This document shows, piece after piece, positions 8,827 through 14,914 of a stretch of 33,134 bases of DNA. The notes below the pieces were generated by a model. That model had not been told where the DNA came from. It saw only the letters and a list, made by a program, of their open reading frames with translations, and did no database searches. This DNA comes from Streptomycetaceae bacterium (GTDB lineage: Bacteria; Actinomycetota; Actinomycetes; Streptomycetales; Streptomycetaceae): assembly GCA_019243445.1 (NCBI GenBank), contig JAFAUH010000062.1, positions 1 to 33,134 of the forward strand, in the 5' to 3' direction. The position numbers were made by a program, and so were the translations under genes. Positions within the stretch are counted from its first letter, which is position 1, and each line of letters starts with the position of its first letter.

Positions 8827-9340
8827 CCTTCGCCTGCCGGGGCTTGTCCTGCTGGGGGTGGCGTTGGCGCCAGTACGGGTTGTCGGGCGGCAGATGACTG
8901 TGCACGCGCCCGTACATCCCGAAGGTCATCAACACCAAGCCGAAGACAAAGCTGAACAGGACATTGGGGATGCGGAACGCCAAATAGTTGGCGTTGGTGT
9001 CCAAAATGGCGAGGTGGATGAAGCCGCTCAACACGAACAGCACCCCAAGCACCATGTTCAGTGACGAGGCGAAGTTGCCACCGATCACCATGCCCATGAA
9101 CAGCAGGATGCCGACGAAGATGGACAGCACGCTCAGCGCGCCATTGGAGCTGAGCCCGACGACGGTGTGGCCGTGGGTGGAGAAGAAGCCCACCTTGTTG
9201 AGGAGTCCCAGAATGCCGAAAGCCAGCAGCACCAGTCCCATCAGCCCGGCGCCGACGCGGTAGACCTGGCTGAGCCGATGATCGACGGGGAGGTGCTCGT
9301 CGAACTTCACCCCGGCTTCTTTGATGCGGGCGAACAGCAT
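8798..9340 (-). CDS. DUF4383 domain membrane protein
   Basis: 180-residue integral membrane protein of unknown function. Four hydrophobic helices are clear: about residues 30-48, 66-86, 89-112 and 125-143, after an N-terminal cytoplasmic segment, and a hydrophilic, Pro/Gln/basic C-terminal tail follows. The ATG at 9340 follows GGAGG. Its 3' end overlaps the convergent methyltransferase by 29 bases. Upstream is a 10-bp tandem repeat with ACGT cores that may control it. Single gene, with the tRNA-Val gene divergent from it. Confidence 0.88.
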   Translation of the reverse strand: MLFARIKEAGVKFDEHLPVDHRLSQVYRVGAGLMGLVLLAFGILGLLNKVGFFSTHGHTVVGLSSNGALSVLSIFVGILLFMGMVIGGNFASSLNMVLGVLFVLSGFIHLAILDTNANYLAFRIPNVLFSFVFGLVLMTFGMYGRVHSHLPPDNPYWRQRHPQQDKPRQAKVSPPAVGRG

Positions 9341-9428
9341 GGGGTCGACCTCCTTCGGACTTCGGGGCGGAAGGATGGTTGCCTTTCCAGGATCAGCCTT
9401 CGGCCGCGCTGCGGCCAGCGGGGTTGTC

Positions 9429-9478
9429 GATGACGTGCGATGACGTGCGATGACGTGCGATGACGTGCGCTGACGTGC
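9429..9478. repeat. Five 10-bp tandem repeats with ACGT core
   Basis: GATGACGTGC is repeated four times exactly (9429, 9439, 9449, 9459) and a fifth time as GCTGACGTGC (9469-9478). Each copy carries TGACGT; an inverted ACGTCA follows at 9491-9496. The period is close to one DNA turn, so all copies face the same side of the helix. The array is about 90-140 bases upstream of the DUF4383 start. Confidence 0.92.
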
Positions 9479-9572
9479 ACTGCACGGCGTACGTCATCGA
9501 CACGGTCGAGCATCTCCCCTACGCCGTGCGCGGCCATGCGGCGACCGGCGGCCAGATTGATATCCACGCGAT

Positions 9573-9603
9573 TTGTCCAGGCAGGGCATAGTCGGGGTAA
9601 TCT
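9573..9603 (+). promoter_or_regulatory. Candidate tRNA-Val promoter
   Basis: TTGTCC at 9573-9578 and TAATCT at 9598-9603 resemble -35 and -10 boxes, spaced 19 bases (slightly long), and end 28 bases before the mature tRNA start. A short CGCGCC/GGCGCG hairpin lies in the leader. Confidence 0.5.
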
Positions 9604-9631
9604 AGCCTTTCCCGCGCCACCTCGGCGCGAG

Positions 9632-9706
9632 GGGCGCATAGCTCAGCGGTAGAGCGCTGCCCTTACAAGGCAGATGTCACAGGTTCGATCCCTGTTGCGC
9701 CCACCA
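9632..9706 (+). tRNA. tRNA-Val, anticodon TAC, CCA encoded
   Basis: A full cloverleaf can be drawn: acceptor GGGCGCA (9632-9638) with TGCGCCC (9696-9702), D-stem GCTC/GAGC, anticodon stem CTGCC/GGCAG around the loop CTTACAA, T-stem ACAGG/CCTGT around TTCGATC, then discriminator A and encoded CCA to 9706. Anticodon TAC reads GUA valine codons. Accessory genes begin directly downstream, so the 3' end is a plausible integration target, but no second copy of that end was found in the window. Confidence 0.96.
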
Positions 9707-9730
9707 GGAACCAGCAGGTTGATGGGGCTA

Positions 9731-9764
9731 AGGCCCAGGTCAGAGCATGTCTCTTCCTGGGCCT
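9731..9764 (+). terminator. Hairpin after tRNA-Val
   Basis: Perfect 9-bp inverted repeat, AGGCCCAGG at 9731-9739 and CCTGGGCCT at 9756-9764, with a 16-base loop, 25 bases after the tRNA. Likely the tRNA terminator. Confidence 0.6.
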
Positions 9765-9807
9765 CGCTGTTTCTGCCGCAATCTGCCAACACTCTGGCTA
9801 CGCTCTT

Positions 9808-9951
9808 ACTGCTGCGGAGGCCAGGCTGCTCGGGCTCGCCCCGGGGGCGCCGGCGTTTCTGGTGGAGCGCCCCCGGTTCGATGAGGCGGAGCGTCCGGTG
9901 CAGGCGGCTGACCTGGTGTTCCCGGCAGACAGGTGGCGCATCGCATTCTGA
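9808..9951 (+). pseudogene. C-terminal fragment of a GntR-family (UTRA domain) regulator
   Basis: Reading from 9808 to the TGA at 9949-9951 gives about 47 residues typical of the end of a UTRA ligand-binding domain: LLGLAPGAPAFLVERPRFD, then RPVQAADLVFPADRWRIAF. The usual UTRA pattern (Leu-Gly, Gly-x-Pro, Glu-Arg, a polar stretch, Arg-Pro-Val, then D-x-x-R-F/Y) is followed. There is no start codon, no DNA-binding domain and no in-frame N-terminal part upstream, where the tRNA terminator lies. KorSA-type GntR repressors are standard parts of actinomycete integrative conjugative elements, so this is probably what remains of one. Confidence 0.72.
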
Positions 9952-9970
9952 AAGCCGTCGCTGCGAGGAG

Positions 9971-10015
9971 GGCCCCGCCCGTGTGCTTCAGCGGGAAGCG
10001 CACACGGGCGGGGCC
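9971..10015. terminator. Strong bidirectional hairpin
   Basis: Perfect 16-bp inverted repeat: GGCCCCGCCCGTGTGC at 9971-9986 and its complement at 10000-10015, 13-base loop. It sits between the UTRA fragment (plus) and the zinc-finger gene (minus), and would end both transcripts. Confidence 0.85.
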
Positions 10016-10035
10016 GGTCGGTGTTGCCCAATGGG

Positions 10036-10242
10036 TCAGGTCATGATGAATGACCGCAAGCCAGCCGGCCGTACACCTTTGCCGTTGCAGGCGAGGCACT
10101 TCGTGTTCGAGGTGCCGGCGCTCTGGGGCGCGAGCTGCTCACCCCTGCCTTTGCAGCCGTGGCACTGCTGCGCGGGCGTGTCGGCCTGGCGGCGGCGAAG
10201 CTCCGTGACCACGCGGACGTACTCCGGGTTGATCCACTCCAT
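10036..10242 (-). CDS. Small DnaJ-type zinc-finger protein
   Basis: 68 residues with two CxxCxGxG motifs, CHGCKGRG (about residues 27-34) and CLACNGKG (about 49-56), the arrangement of one zinc centre in the DnaJ cysteine-rich domain. No J-domain is present. The ATG at 10242 follows AGGAAGGA by six bases. It is last in a minus-strand operon of four small genes and is followed by the strong hairpin. Similar tiny zinc-finger proteins are frequent on Streptomyces integrative elements; the role is unknown, possibly protein or nucleic-acid binding. Confidence 0.8.
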   Translation of the reverse strand: MEWINPEYVRVVTELRRRQADTPAQQCHGCKGRGEQLAPQSAGTSNTKCLACNGKGVRPAGLRSFIMT

Positions 10243-10339
10243 CGGGTGTCCTTCCTATGGGGGTTGCCTTCGCCGTCGCGCCGACGGCGATGATGCCGAG
10301 GGCGGCGAGGAGGTACAGCGAGCCCGTGAGGCGTCTCAT
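10139..10339 (-). CDS. Small membrane or exported protein
   Basis: 66-residue frame whose ATG (10337-10339) overlaps the stop of the recombinase-like gene as ATGA, suggesting coupled translation. The N-terminus (basic MRR, then LYLLAALGIIAVGA) is one membrane helix or an uncleaved signal; the rest is Pro/Arg/Gly-rich. The last 104 bases overlap the zinc-finger gene in another frame, so only the first 26 or so residues are free of that gene. Either a true overlapping gene or a truncated membrane peptide whose tail is read-through. Confidence 0.5.
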   Translation of the reverse strand: MRRLTGSLYLLAALGIIAVGATAKATPIGRTPDGVDQPGVRPRGHGASPPPGRHARAAVPRLQRQG

Positions 10340-10731
10340 GCGCCTGCCCTTGGGGTTGTCAGCAGGCCGCGTTTGTTGTCCCCCGGTTTTGTGGTCTCGC
10401 CGCGCGTGGTCTCGCCCCAGCCGCCGGTGAGCAGGATGCGCCGGGTGAAGATTCTTCGCGCCTGGTCGTCACGGGACAGGCGCTCGAAGTCGTGTACAAG
10501 GCACACCCGCGGATGATCGGCGCTTGTGGCTTGGAGGGTGTGTAGGAGGATGTCGAACGCAGGCCGGCGGTCGTCAGTGAGCGCATCATCGCCCTTATCG
10601 ACCCACCAGCCGCCAAATCCCCAACCCTGGGCGCTGACGTACTTCGCGCACGCTTTCAACCGCATCTCAAGCACCGTCGTGTCCTCAGTTGCATGACGGT
10701 CATAGATAAACGCCAACGGGCGAGTGGTCAT
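10336..10731 (-). CDS. Serine-recombinase-like protein lacking the catalytic serine
   Basis: 131 residues with the outline of a resolvase catalytic domain: beta strand and FIYDRHATED at residues 8-17, a helix with an ACAKYVSAQGWGFGG element, DKGDDALTDDRRPAFDILL at about 46-64 (matching the usual D-x-G...RP-x-x-x-x-LL), and HDFERLSRDDQARR at about 79-92 (matching DRLSR). The usual R-x-S of the active site reads RHA, so the nucleophile is missing, and there is no DNA-binding C-terminal domain. It is therefore probably not an active recombinase; a regulatory or structural role in an integrative element, or decay, are possible. Start and stop each overlap neighbours as ATGA. Confidence 0.7.
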   Translation of the reverse strand: MTTRPLAFIYDRHATEDTTVLEMRLKACAKYVSAQGWGFGGWWVDKGDDALTDDRRPAFDILLHTLQATSADHPRVCLVHDFERLSRDDQARRIFTRRILLTGGWGETTRGETTKPGDNKRGLLTTPRAGA

Positions 10732-10973
10732 GACGAAGACTCCGTGGTCAAGATGCTGCCCGCACGACTCCCGCGCAGTACGTCCGCCAGTCGCATGGCG
10801 ACATCCACGCGGACGCGCCCCAGTTCCACCAAGGCGAGGCCAGGAGATGCGACGTCAGCTCTCAGCGACGGCAGCACGATCCCTGCCTCATCGAGCGCTG
10901 CCCTCAGAGTCTCTACTGCGATATAGGGGTCGACGTCCGACGCTCGTCGGCTATCTGTGTTCCTCGTGCCCAT
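10728..10973 (-). CDS. Hypothetical protein, first gene of the island operon
   Basis: 81 residues, no recognised domain. It begins with a polar N-terminus, then YIAVETLRAALDEAGI and ALVELGRVRVDVAMRLADVL, two amphipathic helices that could form a small alpha-beta fold. The ATG at 10973 has only a weak AGG upstream. Its stop overlaps the recombinase-like start as ATGA, and the four minus-strand genes from here to 10036 look like one translationally coupled transcript. The divergent DUF6879 gene shares the upstream control region. I recall similar proteins next to such recombinase-like genes on Streptomyces elements, but not a function. Confidence 0.65.
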   Translation of the reverse strand: MGTRNTDSRRASDVDPYIAVETLRAALDEAGIVLPSLRADVASPGLALVELGRVRVDVAMRLADVLRGSRAGSILTTESSS

Positions 10974-11021
10974 GACCTGGACGGTAGGGGCGAGGCGTTG
11001 GGGGCCGCTACGGAAGTACCT

Positions 11022-11051
11022 CGAAGTTGCTTAGCAAGTTTGCGAAGTTGC
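11022..11051. promoter_or_regulatory. Candidate operator between divergent island genes
   Basis: CGAAGTTGC occurs at 11022-11030 and again at 11043-11051, 21 bases apart (two helical turns). Between and overlapping them is the perfect palindrome TTGCT-T-AGCAA (11027-11037). The nearby DUF5753 regulator or the lost GntR regulator are possible ligands. Confidence 0.45.
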
Positions 11052-11144
11052 AGGATGTTCCTCAAAAAGGTCAGCGAAGTCCCCTCCGAAGCGCCCCATT
11101 CCGCAGAGACTTGGCAAATCGGTCCCCTACGGAAGGAACTGGTC

Positions 11145-11901
11145 ATGGCGCGACGGCTGTGCTTCAACGGCACCGGCAGCGGCGACACCGGTTGCCCCGC
11201 AGTACACGAAGACCTCGACACGCACGAAGTGATCGTGCACGGGCCGCCGCTCACCGACCCCGACGACATCGCCCGGCTTCAACACCTGGGCCCCGGTGAG
11301 GTACCGATCGTGGTGCCGCGGGAACTTCTCGTCGACTGGGGGCCAAAGGACATGACACGCGAAGCAAAAATCATCGACCTGGACGCCTTCAACGGCCTCT
11401 TCGAGACGTTCAGGCACTCGGCATGGCGCCCTGGAAACCCGGCGCCGCTATGCCTCCGACGAAGCCACCGACACCTACGCCCAGTTCATCGAGTCGGGCA
11501 CCGTTACGTGGGACATGGGCTCTTGGTATTGCCGCACGATCCGCACCCAGGTCGCGGACGGCAAGTCCGTCGGCCGCGTGCGCATCGTCGACCACCCGCC
11601 GACGACCGGGCAGCGCTACCTCATGACCAACACCCGGCGTAACGCCGAGCTCGGCGAGGACATCCGGAACCTGTGGCGCCAGGACGCGGAACAGCTGCAA
11701 CTCGGAACCGAAGATTTCTGGATCTTTGACTCCCGGCTCGTCGCACTGCTGAACTTCGACGATGCCGACAACCTGACTGATGTCGAACTCATCACGGAAC
11801 CGGCCGAAGTCGTCCGATACTCCGTCCTGCGTGACGCTGCACTGCATCGCGCCATCCCGCACGAACGCTTCGCGGCCCTGCTGTCCGCGAAGAAGGAGTA
11901 A
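11145..11901 (+). pseudogene. DUF6879 family gene broken by a +1 frameshift
   Basis: The ATG at 11145 has GGAAGGAA upstream and opens a frame whose first 95 residues read LCFNGTGSGDTGCPAVHED, VPRELLVDWGPK and IIDLDAFNGLFETFRHSAW. At 11429-11431 the coding sense jumps by one base: an extra C in a CCC run shifts the frame, after which the family sequence continues in the next frame as LETRRRYASDEATDTY, WDMGSWYCRTIR, GEDIRNLWRQDAEQL and EDFWIFDSRLVALL, to TAA at 11899-11901. The unbroken product would be about 251 residues. DUF6879 proteins usually neighbour DUF5753 HTH regulators, as here (15 bases). A sequencing error in the C run, a real inactivating mutation, or two separate proteins are all possible. 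Confidence 0.78.
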
Positions 11902-11916
11902 GCAGGTGAAGTACCG

Positions 11917-12777
11917 GTGAGCACGGACTACCAGAAGGCGCGCGAGGATCTCGGCGTTCGACTCCGAGAGCTGCGATTGTGGGCACCTGGTGGACGGCTC
12001 ACCGGTACCCAGCTCGCCGACCAGTGCGGCTGGCACAAGACCAAGGTCAGCAAGCTGGAGAACGGCCTGCAGACGGCGACATCCGAGGACCTGAGGCTAT
12101 GGGCGCAAGCCACCGGACAGCCAGAGGCGTATGACGAACTGATCGCACGATTGCGGGGATTCGAATCGCATGTGCGATCGTGGCGCCGCCAACTCGCGGC
12201 CGGCCACGAACCGGTACAGCGCACTATTGCTGCTGAGTACGCCCGCTCCGCCGTGATCCACGGATTCGAGAGCGCCACGATTCCCGGCATCCTGCAAACC
12301 CCGGACTACGCCCGGTCGATCTTCCGGCGCTACGCCGAGCTGCAACGCTCCAAGCAGGACACCGAAGAGGCCGTGCGCGCCCGCATGCAGCGACAGGACA
12401 TGCTTTACACCTCGCGCAAGCGGTTCCGCATCATCATCGGTCACACCGCGCTGCGTTCTCTCATCTGCCCGCCCTCCGTGCTGGCTGCCCAGCTGAACCG
12501 GCTTGAGGGGTTCATCGGCGCGGACACCGGCCAGTTGGGCATCATTCCGCCGGACGCCTCGCTCAAGCTCCCGCCGACCGGTGGTTTTTGGATCCATGAC
12601 GAGCGTCTGGTCACAGTCGAGACGTGGCACGCCGAGCTGTGGATCGACGACGCCGACAGCATCGCCACCTACCTGCGCGTCTGGGAGACCCTGCAGGAGT
12701 CCGCGGCTTACGGTGCTGACGCCCACAACGTGATCAACGCGGCGCGGCGGGCGCTGAACCCTCGCGAGAGGCCCTGA
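11917..12777 (+). CDS. XRE-type HTH regulator with DUF5753 domain
   Basis: 286-residue DNA-binding protein. The GTG at 11917 follows AGGTGA. Residues 9-65 form an XRE helix-turn-helix (LGVRLRELRL, LTGTQLADQCGWHKTKVSKLENG). The rest is DUF5753, with the hallmark FESATIPGILQTPDYARSI at about residues 117-135, then RQDMLYTSRKRFRIIIGHTALR and the terminal region LWIDDADSIATYLRVWE. These WhiJ-like regulators normally pair with small partner proteins (DUF397 or DUF6879). Here the partner is the frameshifted gene just upstream, in the same transcript. A bulged 11-bp hairpin follows. Confidence 0.93.
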   Translation: MSTDYQKAREDLGVRLRELRLWAPGGRLTGTQLADQCGWHKTKVSKLENGLQTATSEDLRLWAQATGQPEAYDELIARLRGFESHVRSWRRQLAAGHEPVQRTIAAEYARSAVIHGFESATIPGILQTPDYARSIFRRYAELQRSKQDTEEAVRARMQRQDMLYTSRKRFRIIIGHTALRSLICPPSVLAAQLNRLEGFIGADTGQLGIIPPDASLKLPPTGGFWIHDERLVTVETWHAELWIDDADSIATYLRVWETLQESAAYGADAHNVINAARRALNPRERP

Positions 12778-12802
12778 CACAACCTGAGCCCAGGCATGAC
12801 GA

Positions 12803-12842
12803 AGCGCCCCGTCCGACCCGATGATGGCCAGACGGAGGCGCT
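12803..12842 (+). terminator. Hairpin after the DUF5753 gene
   Basis: AGCGCCCCGTC at 12803-12813 pairs with GACGG plus GGCGCT at 12831-12842, with one bulged A and a 17-base loop; 25 bases after the stop. Confidence 0.7.
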
Positions 12843-12851
12843 GTGCTGCGG

Positions 12852-13058
12852 TCACCGCTTGCTTTTGGTGACGGCCTTGAACTTGCCCGCGGCCCACCTG
12901 TCGGCGAGGAGGACCTGACGGCGGAGGCCTACACGGATGCGGTAGCTGCTGCCCGACGGGTTTGAACGGGCATATGCCGCCCGTCCGGGTGCCGGGCTCG
13001 TTGTCGGTGCTACCGCGTAGACTACGGGTACGTGACCGCAACGTAGCGGCTTGCTCAT
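12852..13058 (-). CDS. Small basic hypothetical protein
   Basis: 68-residue frame, no recognised family. The C-terminal half is strongly basic and regular (SSYRIRVGLRRQVLLADRW then GKFKAVTKSKR), which looks like a real nucleic-acid-binding type sequence; the N-terminal half is less convincing. There is no clear ribosome binding site before the ATG at 13058, so the true start may be further in. It converges on the DUF5753 gene and uses the same hairpin region. Possibly an element-encoded small protein. Confidence 0.4.
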   Translation of the reverse strand: MSKPLRCGHVPVVYAVAPTTSPAPGRAAYARSNPSGSSYRIRVGLRRQVLLADRWAAGKFKAVTKSKR

Positions 13059-13120
13059 CAGCCCGCTGGGTATTCGCCGAGCCGGATGTCCCTACCGCTC
13101 GACGGGGGAAGGTCAAGTCG

Positions 13121-13150
13121 ACCGGGGGGAATCAAGCACTTGCCCCCGGT
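13121..13150 (-). terminator. Hairpin downstream of the small lipoprotein gene
   Basis: Perfect 8-bp inverted repeat, ACCGGGGG at 13121-13128 and CCCCCGGT at 13143-13150, 14-base loop, about 67 bases past the lipoprotein stop on the minus strand. Confidence 0.5.
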
Positions 13151-13216
13151 ACGCCGATGGACCTGCACATGTCCATACCGCTGAGGTTGCGGAACCGGAG
13201 TGACCCGGGGCCTTCG

Positions 13217-13387
13217 TCAGTACCGGTGGTGGTAGACGTGGTGCACAACGTAGACATGGTGCACCACGGTGGAGTGGTAGTGGTACACGTGATGGACGAC
13301 CACATGCCGCACTGGGTAGTAGTGGCCGCAGGCTGAAGTCAGCAGGGCGGTAGCGGCCAGCACGGCCGCGGTAAGGGCTCTTTTCAC
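13217..13387 (-). CDS. His/Val/Tyr-rich micro-lipoprotein (56 residues)
   Basis: A frame from GTG 13387 to TGA 13217-13219. The N-terminus is a textbook lipoprotein signal: MKR, an Ala/Leu core, then the lipobox LTSAC with lipid-carrying Cys20. The mature 37 residues are extreme: 12 His, 11 Val and 7 Tyr, in motifs such as HHVYHYH and VVHHVYVVHHVYHH. It should be anchored to the outer face of the cell membrane. The alternating pattern suits a beta strand with His and Tyr on one face, so metal or haem binding is conceivable, but that is inference. Third positions are mostly G/C. The ribosome binding site is weak (GGAG is 16 bases away), which lowers confidence. No family recognised. Confidence 0.62.
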   Translation of the reverse strand: MKRALTAAVLAATALLTSACGHYYPVRHVVVHHVYHYHSTVVHHVYVVHHVYHHRY

Positions 13388-13410
13388 ATCACCATGGACG
13401 TTCTCCGGCA

Positions 13411-13439
13411 GGCCTAGGGTTCAAAGCAGAGCCGGACAA
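13411..13439 (-). promoter_or_regulatory. Candidate promoter for the micro-lipoprotein
   Basis: On the minus strand TTGTCC (13434-13439) and TAGGCC (13411-13416) are spaced by 17 bases. Transcription would begin a few bases before the GTG start, giving a very short leader. Confidence 0.35.
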
Positions 13440-13521
13440 GAGCCGGAGGGCGAGACGCCAGGCGGTGTTTGGGCAACCACCATCGGGTGGGATTCACCGG
13501 CTTGCGGAGCACGCCCGCGTC

Positions 13522-13854
13522 CTACTGAGGGTCTGCCTCGTTCCGGTGGAGCAGACCGAGCTCGCCATTGTCGCGATGCCACTCCACCAGCAGCTCGTCC
13601 TTGGCACCGAAACGCACAAGGTGGCTGCCGACGACGTCCTCCAGCCGCTCCAGATGCTCGGCGTCGCTTTCCACCGTCAAAAGCAGCGCTCCGGGCTCAG
13701 CGGTGAGCGTTCCTGTGCCGGACGGGAAGTCCAGGCGCCCGGTACCGGTCTCCTCGGACCACTCGGTCTGGACGCGACGCCCCAGGTGGGACGCGAGCTG
13801 CTTGGCATAGCGGTGGGGGCGGTCGGTGACGACGCGGGCTTCGGAACGGGGCAT
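13522..13854 (-). CDS. DUF2218 domain protein
   Basis: 110-residue cytoplasmic protein of unknown function. The ATG at 13854 is preferred over one at 13875 because AGGAG lies six bases before it and it gives the family N-terminus PRSEARVVTDRPHRYAKQL. Later family elements are LDFPSGTGTLTAEPGALLL, ERLEDVVGSHLVRFG and LLVEWHRD. DUF2218 proteins are small alpha-beta proteins often found beside iron-siderophore genes; nothing around it here supports such a link except loosely the His-rich lipoprotein next door. Confidence 0.9.
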   Translation of the reverse strand: MPRSEARVVTDRPHRYAKQLASHLGRRVQTEWSEETGTGRLDFPSGTGTLTAEPGALLLTVESDAEHLERLEDVVGSHLVRFGAKDELLVEWHRDNGELGLLHRNEADPQ

Positions 13855-14087
13855 GGGTTCTCCTGGAGTGCTCATCTGCTCGTGCGGGGGTCCTCACGGG
13901 AGATTGTAATTGTCCGCTGCTCGCTCGACGCCGGGATGTCGCCCACGCGCACGCTTCCTCAAGGACCGGTCCGCCCATATCGCGACCAATGTCAGCGCCG
14001 GCCGCACCCTCGTCGAGGGACGGGACCCCAGCGGGCTGCCCGTGATGGTGGTGTACCCGGGACCGGACCGTAGGGCATCACCCAAGA

Positions 14088-14702
14088 TCATGACTCGCAT
14101 TTACGCCTGGTGACGCGTCGGCGAGAAACGAACGCGGCGAGGAACCCCGCACCGAAGAGGGCGACCAGCGAGGAGGCCGGTGCGAGCCATGTCGCGCCGA
14201 ACCACCGGCCGCAGACGTAGCCGAGCCCGACGCCATAGGCCGCCCACACCAGTCCGGCCAGCGCCGACCACGGTAGGAACTCGATTGGCCTGCGATGCGC
14301 GGCGCCCGCGCCGAGGCTCACCACGGAACGCCCGGCGGGGGCGAAGCGCGCGATCAGGACGAGCGCACCGCCGCCGTTCGTTATTGCCTGGCCAAGACGT
14401 TGCTGCGCTGCGGCTATCCGCCGCGACCGGGAGATACGCCGGTCGAGCCAGTCGCCGCCGCGCCAGGCGAGGCAGTATGCGGCGAGATCGCCGAGGCAGG
14501 AGGCGGCAGCCGCGCACAGCAGCAGTTCGATGATGTCGACGACGTCACGCGTGTCGTTGGGGCCAGTAGTGCCTACGGTTGCGGCGGAAATCAGCAATAC
14601 GCCGCTCGGCAGCACCGGAAGAAAGACGTCGAGCAGCACAGAGAGCGTCACAAAGACGAGAATCCACGGCGAATCCACCATCGAACCCACGTTCCCGAAC
14701 AC
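14088..14702 (-). CDS. DedA / VTT-domain membrane protein
   Basis: 204-residue multi-pass membrane protein of the DedA family, which in other bacteria moves or flips lipid carriers and phospholipids. The N-terminus GSMVDSPWILVFVTLSVLLD is followed by LPSGVLLISAAT, a polar loop with GGDWLDRRI, the conserved ARFAPAGRSVVSLGAG (about residues 118-133) holding the key Arg, then two more helices. The GTG at 14702 is chosen because MFxxxGS at the start fits related proteins, although no clear ribosome binding site precedes it; ATG 14681 is the alternative. Upstream are a 9-bp triple repeat and an AT-rich stretch. Confidence 0.88.
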   Translation of the reverse strand: MFGNVGSMVDSPWILVFVTLSVLLDVFLPVLPSGVLLISAATVGTTGPNDTRDVVDIIELLLCAAAASCLGDLAAYCLAWRGGDWLDRRISRSRRIAAAQQRLGQAITNGGGALVLIARFAPAGRSVVSLGAGAAHRRPIEFLPWSALAGLVWAAYGVGLGYVCGRWFGATWLAPASSLVALFGAGFLAAFVSRRRVTRRKCES

Positions 14703-14708
14703 CCCATA

Positions 14709-14735
14709 TATCTGTTGTATCTGCTATATCTGCTG
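14709..14735. repeat. 9-bp triple repeat upstream of DedA
   Basis: TATCTGTTG, TATCTGCTA and TATCTGCTG follow each other at 14709, 14718 and 14727, seven bases upstream of the DedA GTG. AT-rich for this genome. Confidence 0.8.
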
Positions 14736-14871
14736 GACGGCTGGACGCAGAAGGTCTCCGCATCCAGCGGTAGAGAGTACGCCGGGTAATCAGGTGGAGA
14801 TCCCACGGGTTGGCGTGATATTTCCCTCAGATATGATCCCGCTGCCGGCGCAGTGCCGTGCAAGTTCTGCA

Positions 14872-14914
14872 ACTTTCTCAAGTAATTTTCAATTTTCTTA
14901 AGCAATTTTTTAAG
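14872..14914. other. AT-rich stretch between FAD gene and DedA
   Basis: More than 70 percent A/T over about 43 bases in a genome of roughly 70 percent G/C. It contains AATTTT three times and CTTAAG-type elements, next to TGCAAGTTCTGCA (14859-14871), a spaced TGCA pair. It lies at the stop of the FAD gene; it may end transcription or belong to a DedA promoter. Confidence 0.55.

Noticed and set aside
9429-9478. CRISPR-like array
   Set aside because: Units are only 10 bp, contiguous and without spacers; no cas gene is present. The same holds for the other tandem arrays.
9707-13521. Second copy of the tRNA-Val 3' end (attR)
   Set aside because: No stretch matching the T-arm and acceptor end was found downstream, so attachment sites cannot be assigned.
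13910-14113. Plus-strand frame between DUF2218 and DedA
   Set aside because: TTG start without a ribosome site and overlap with the DedA 3' end; the second half reads protein-like, so a gene remnant is possible, but support is too thin.
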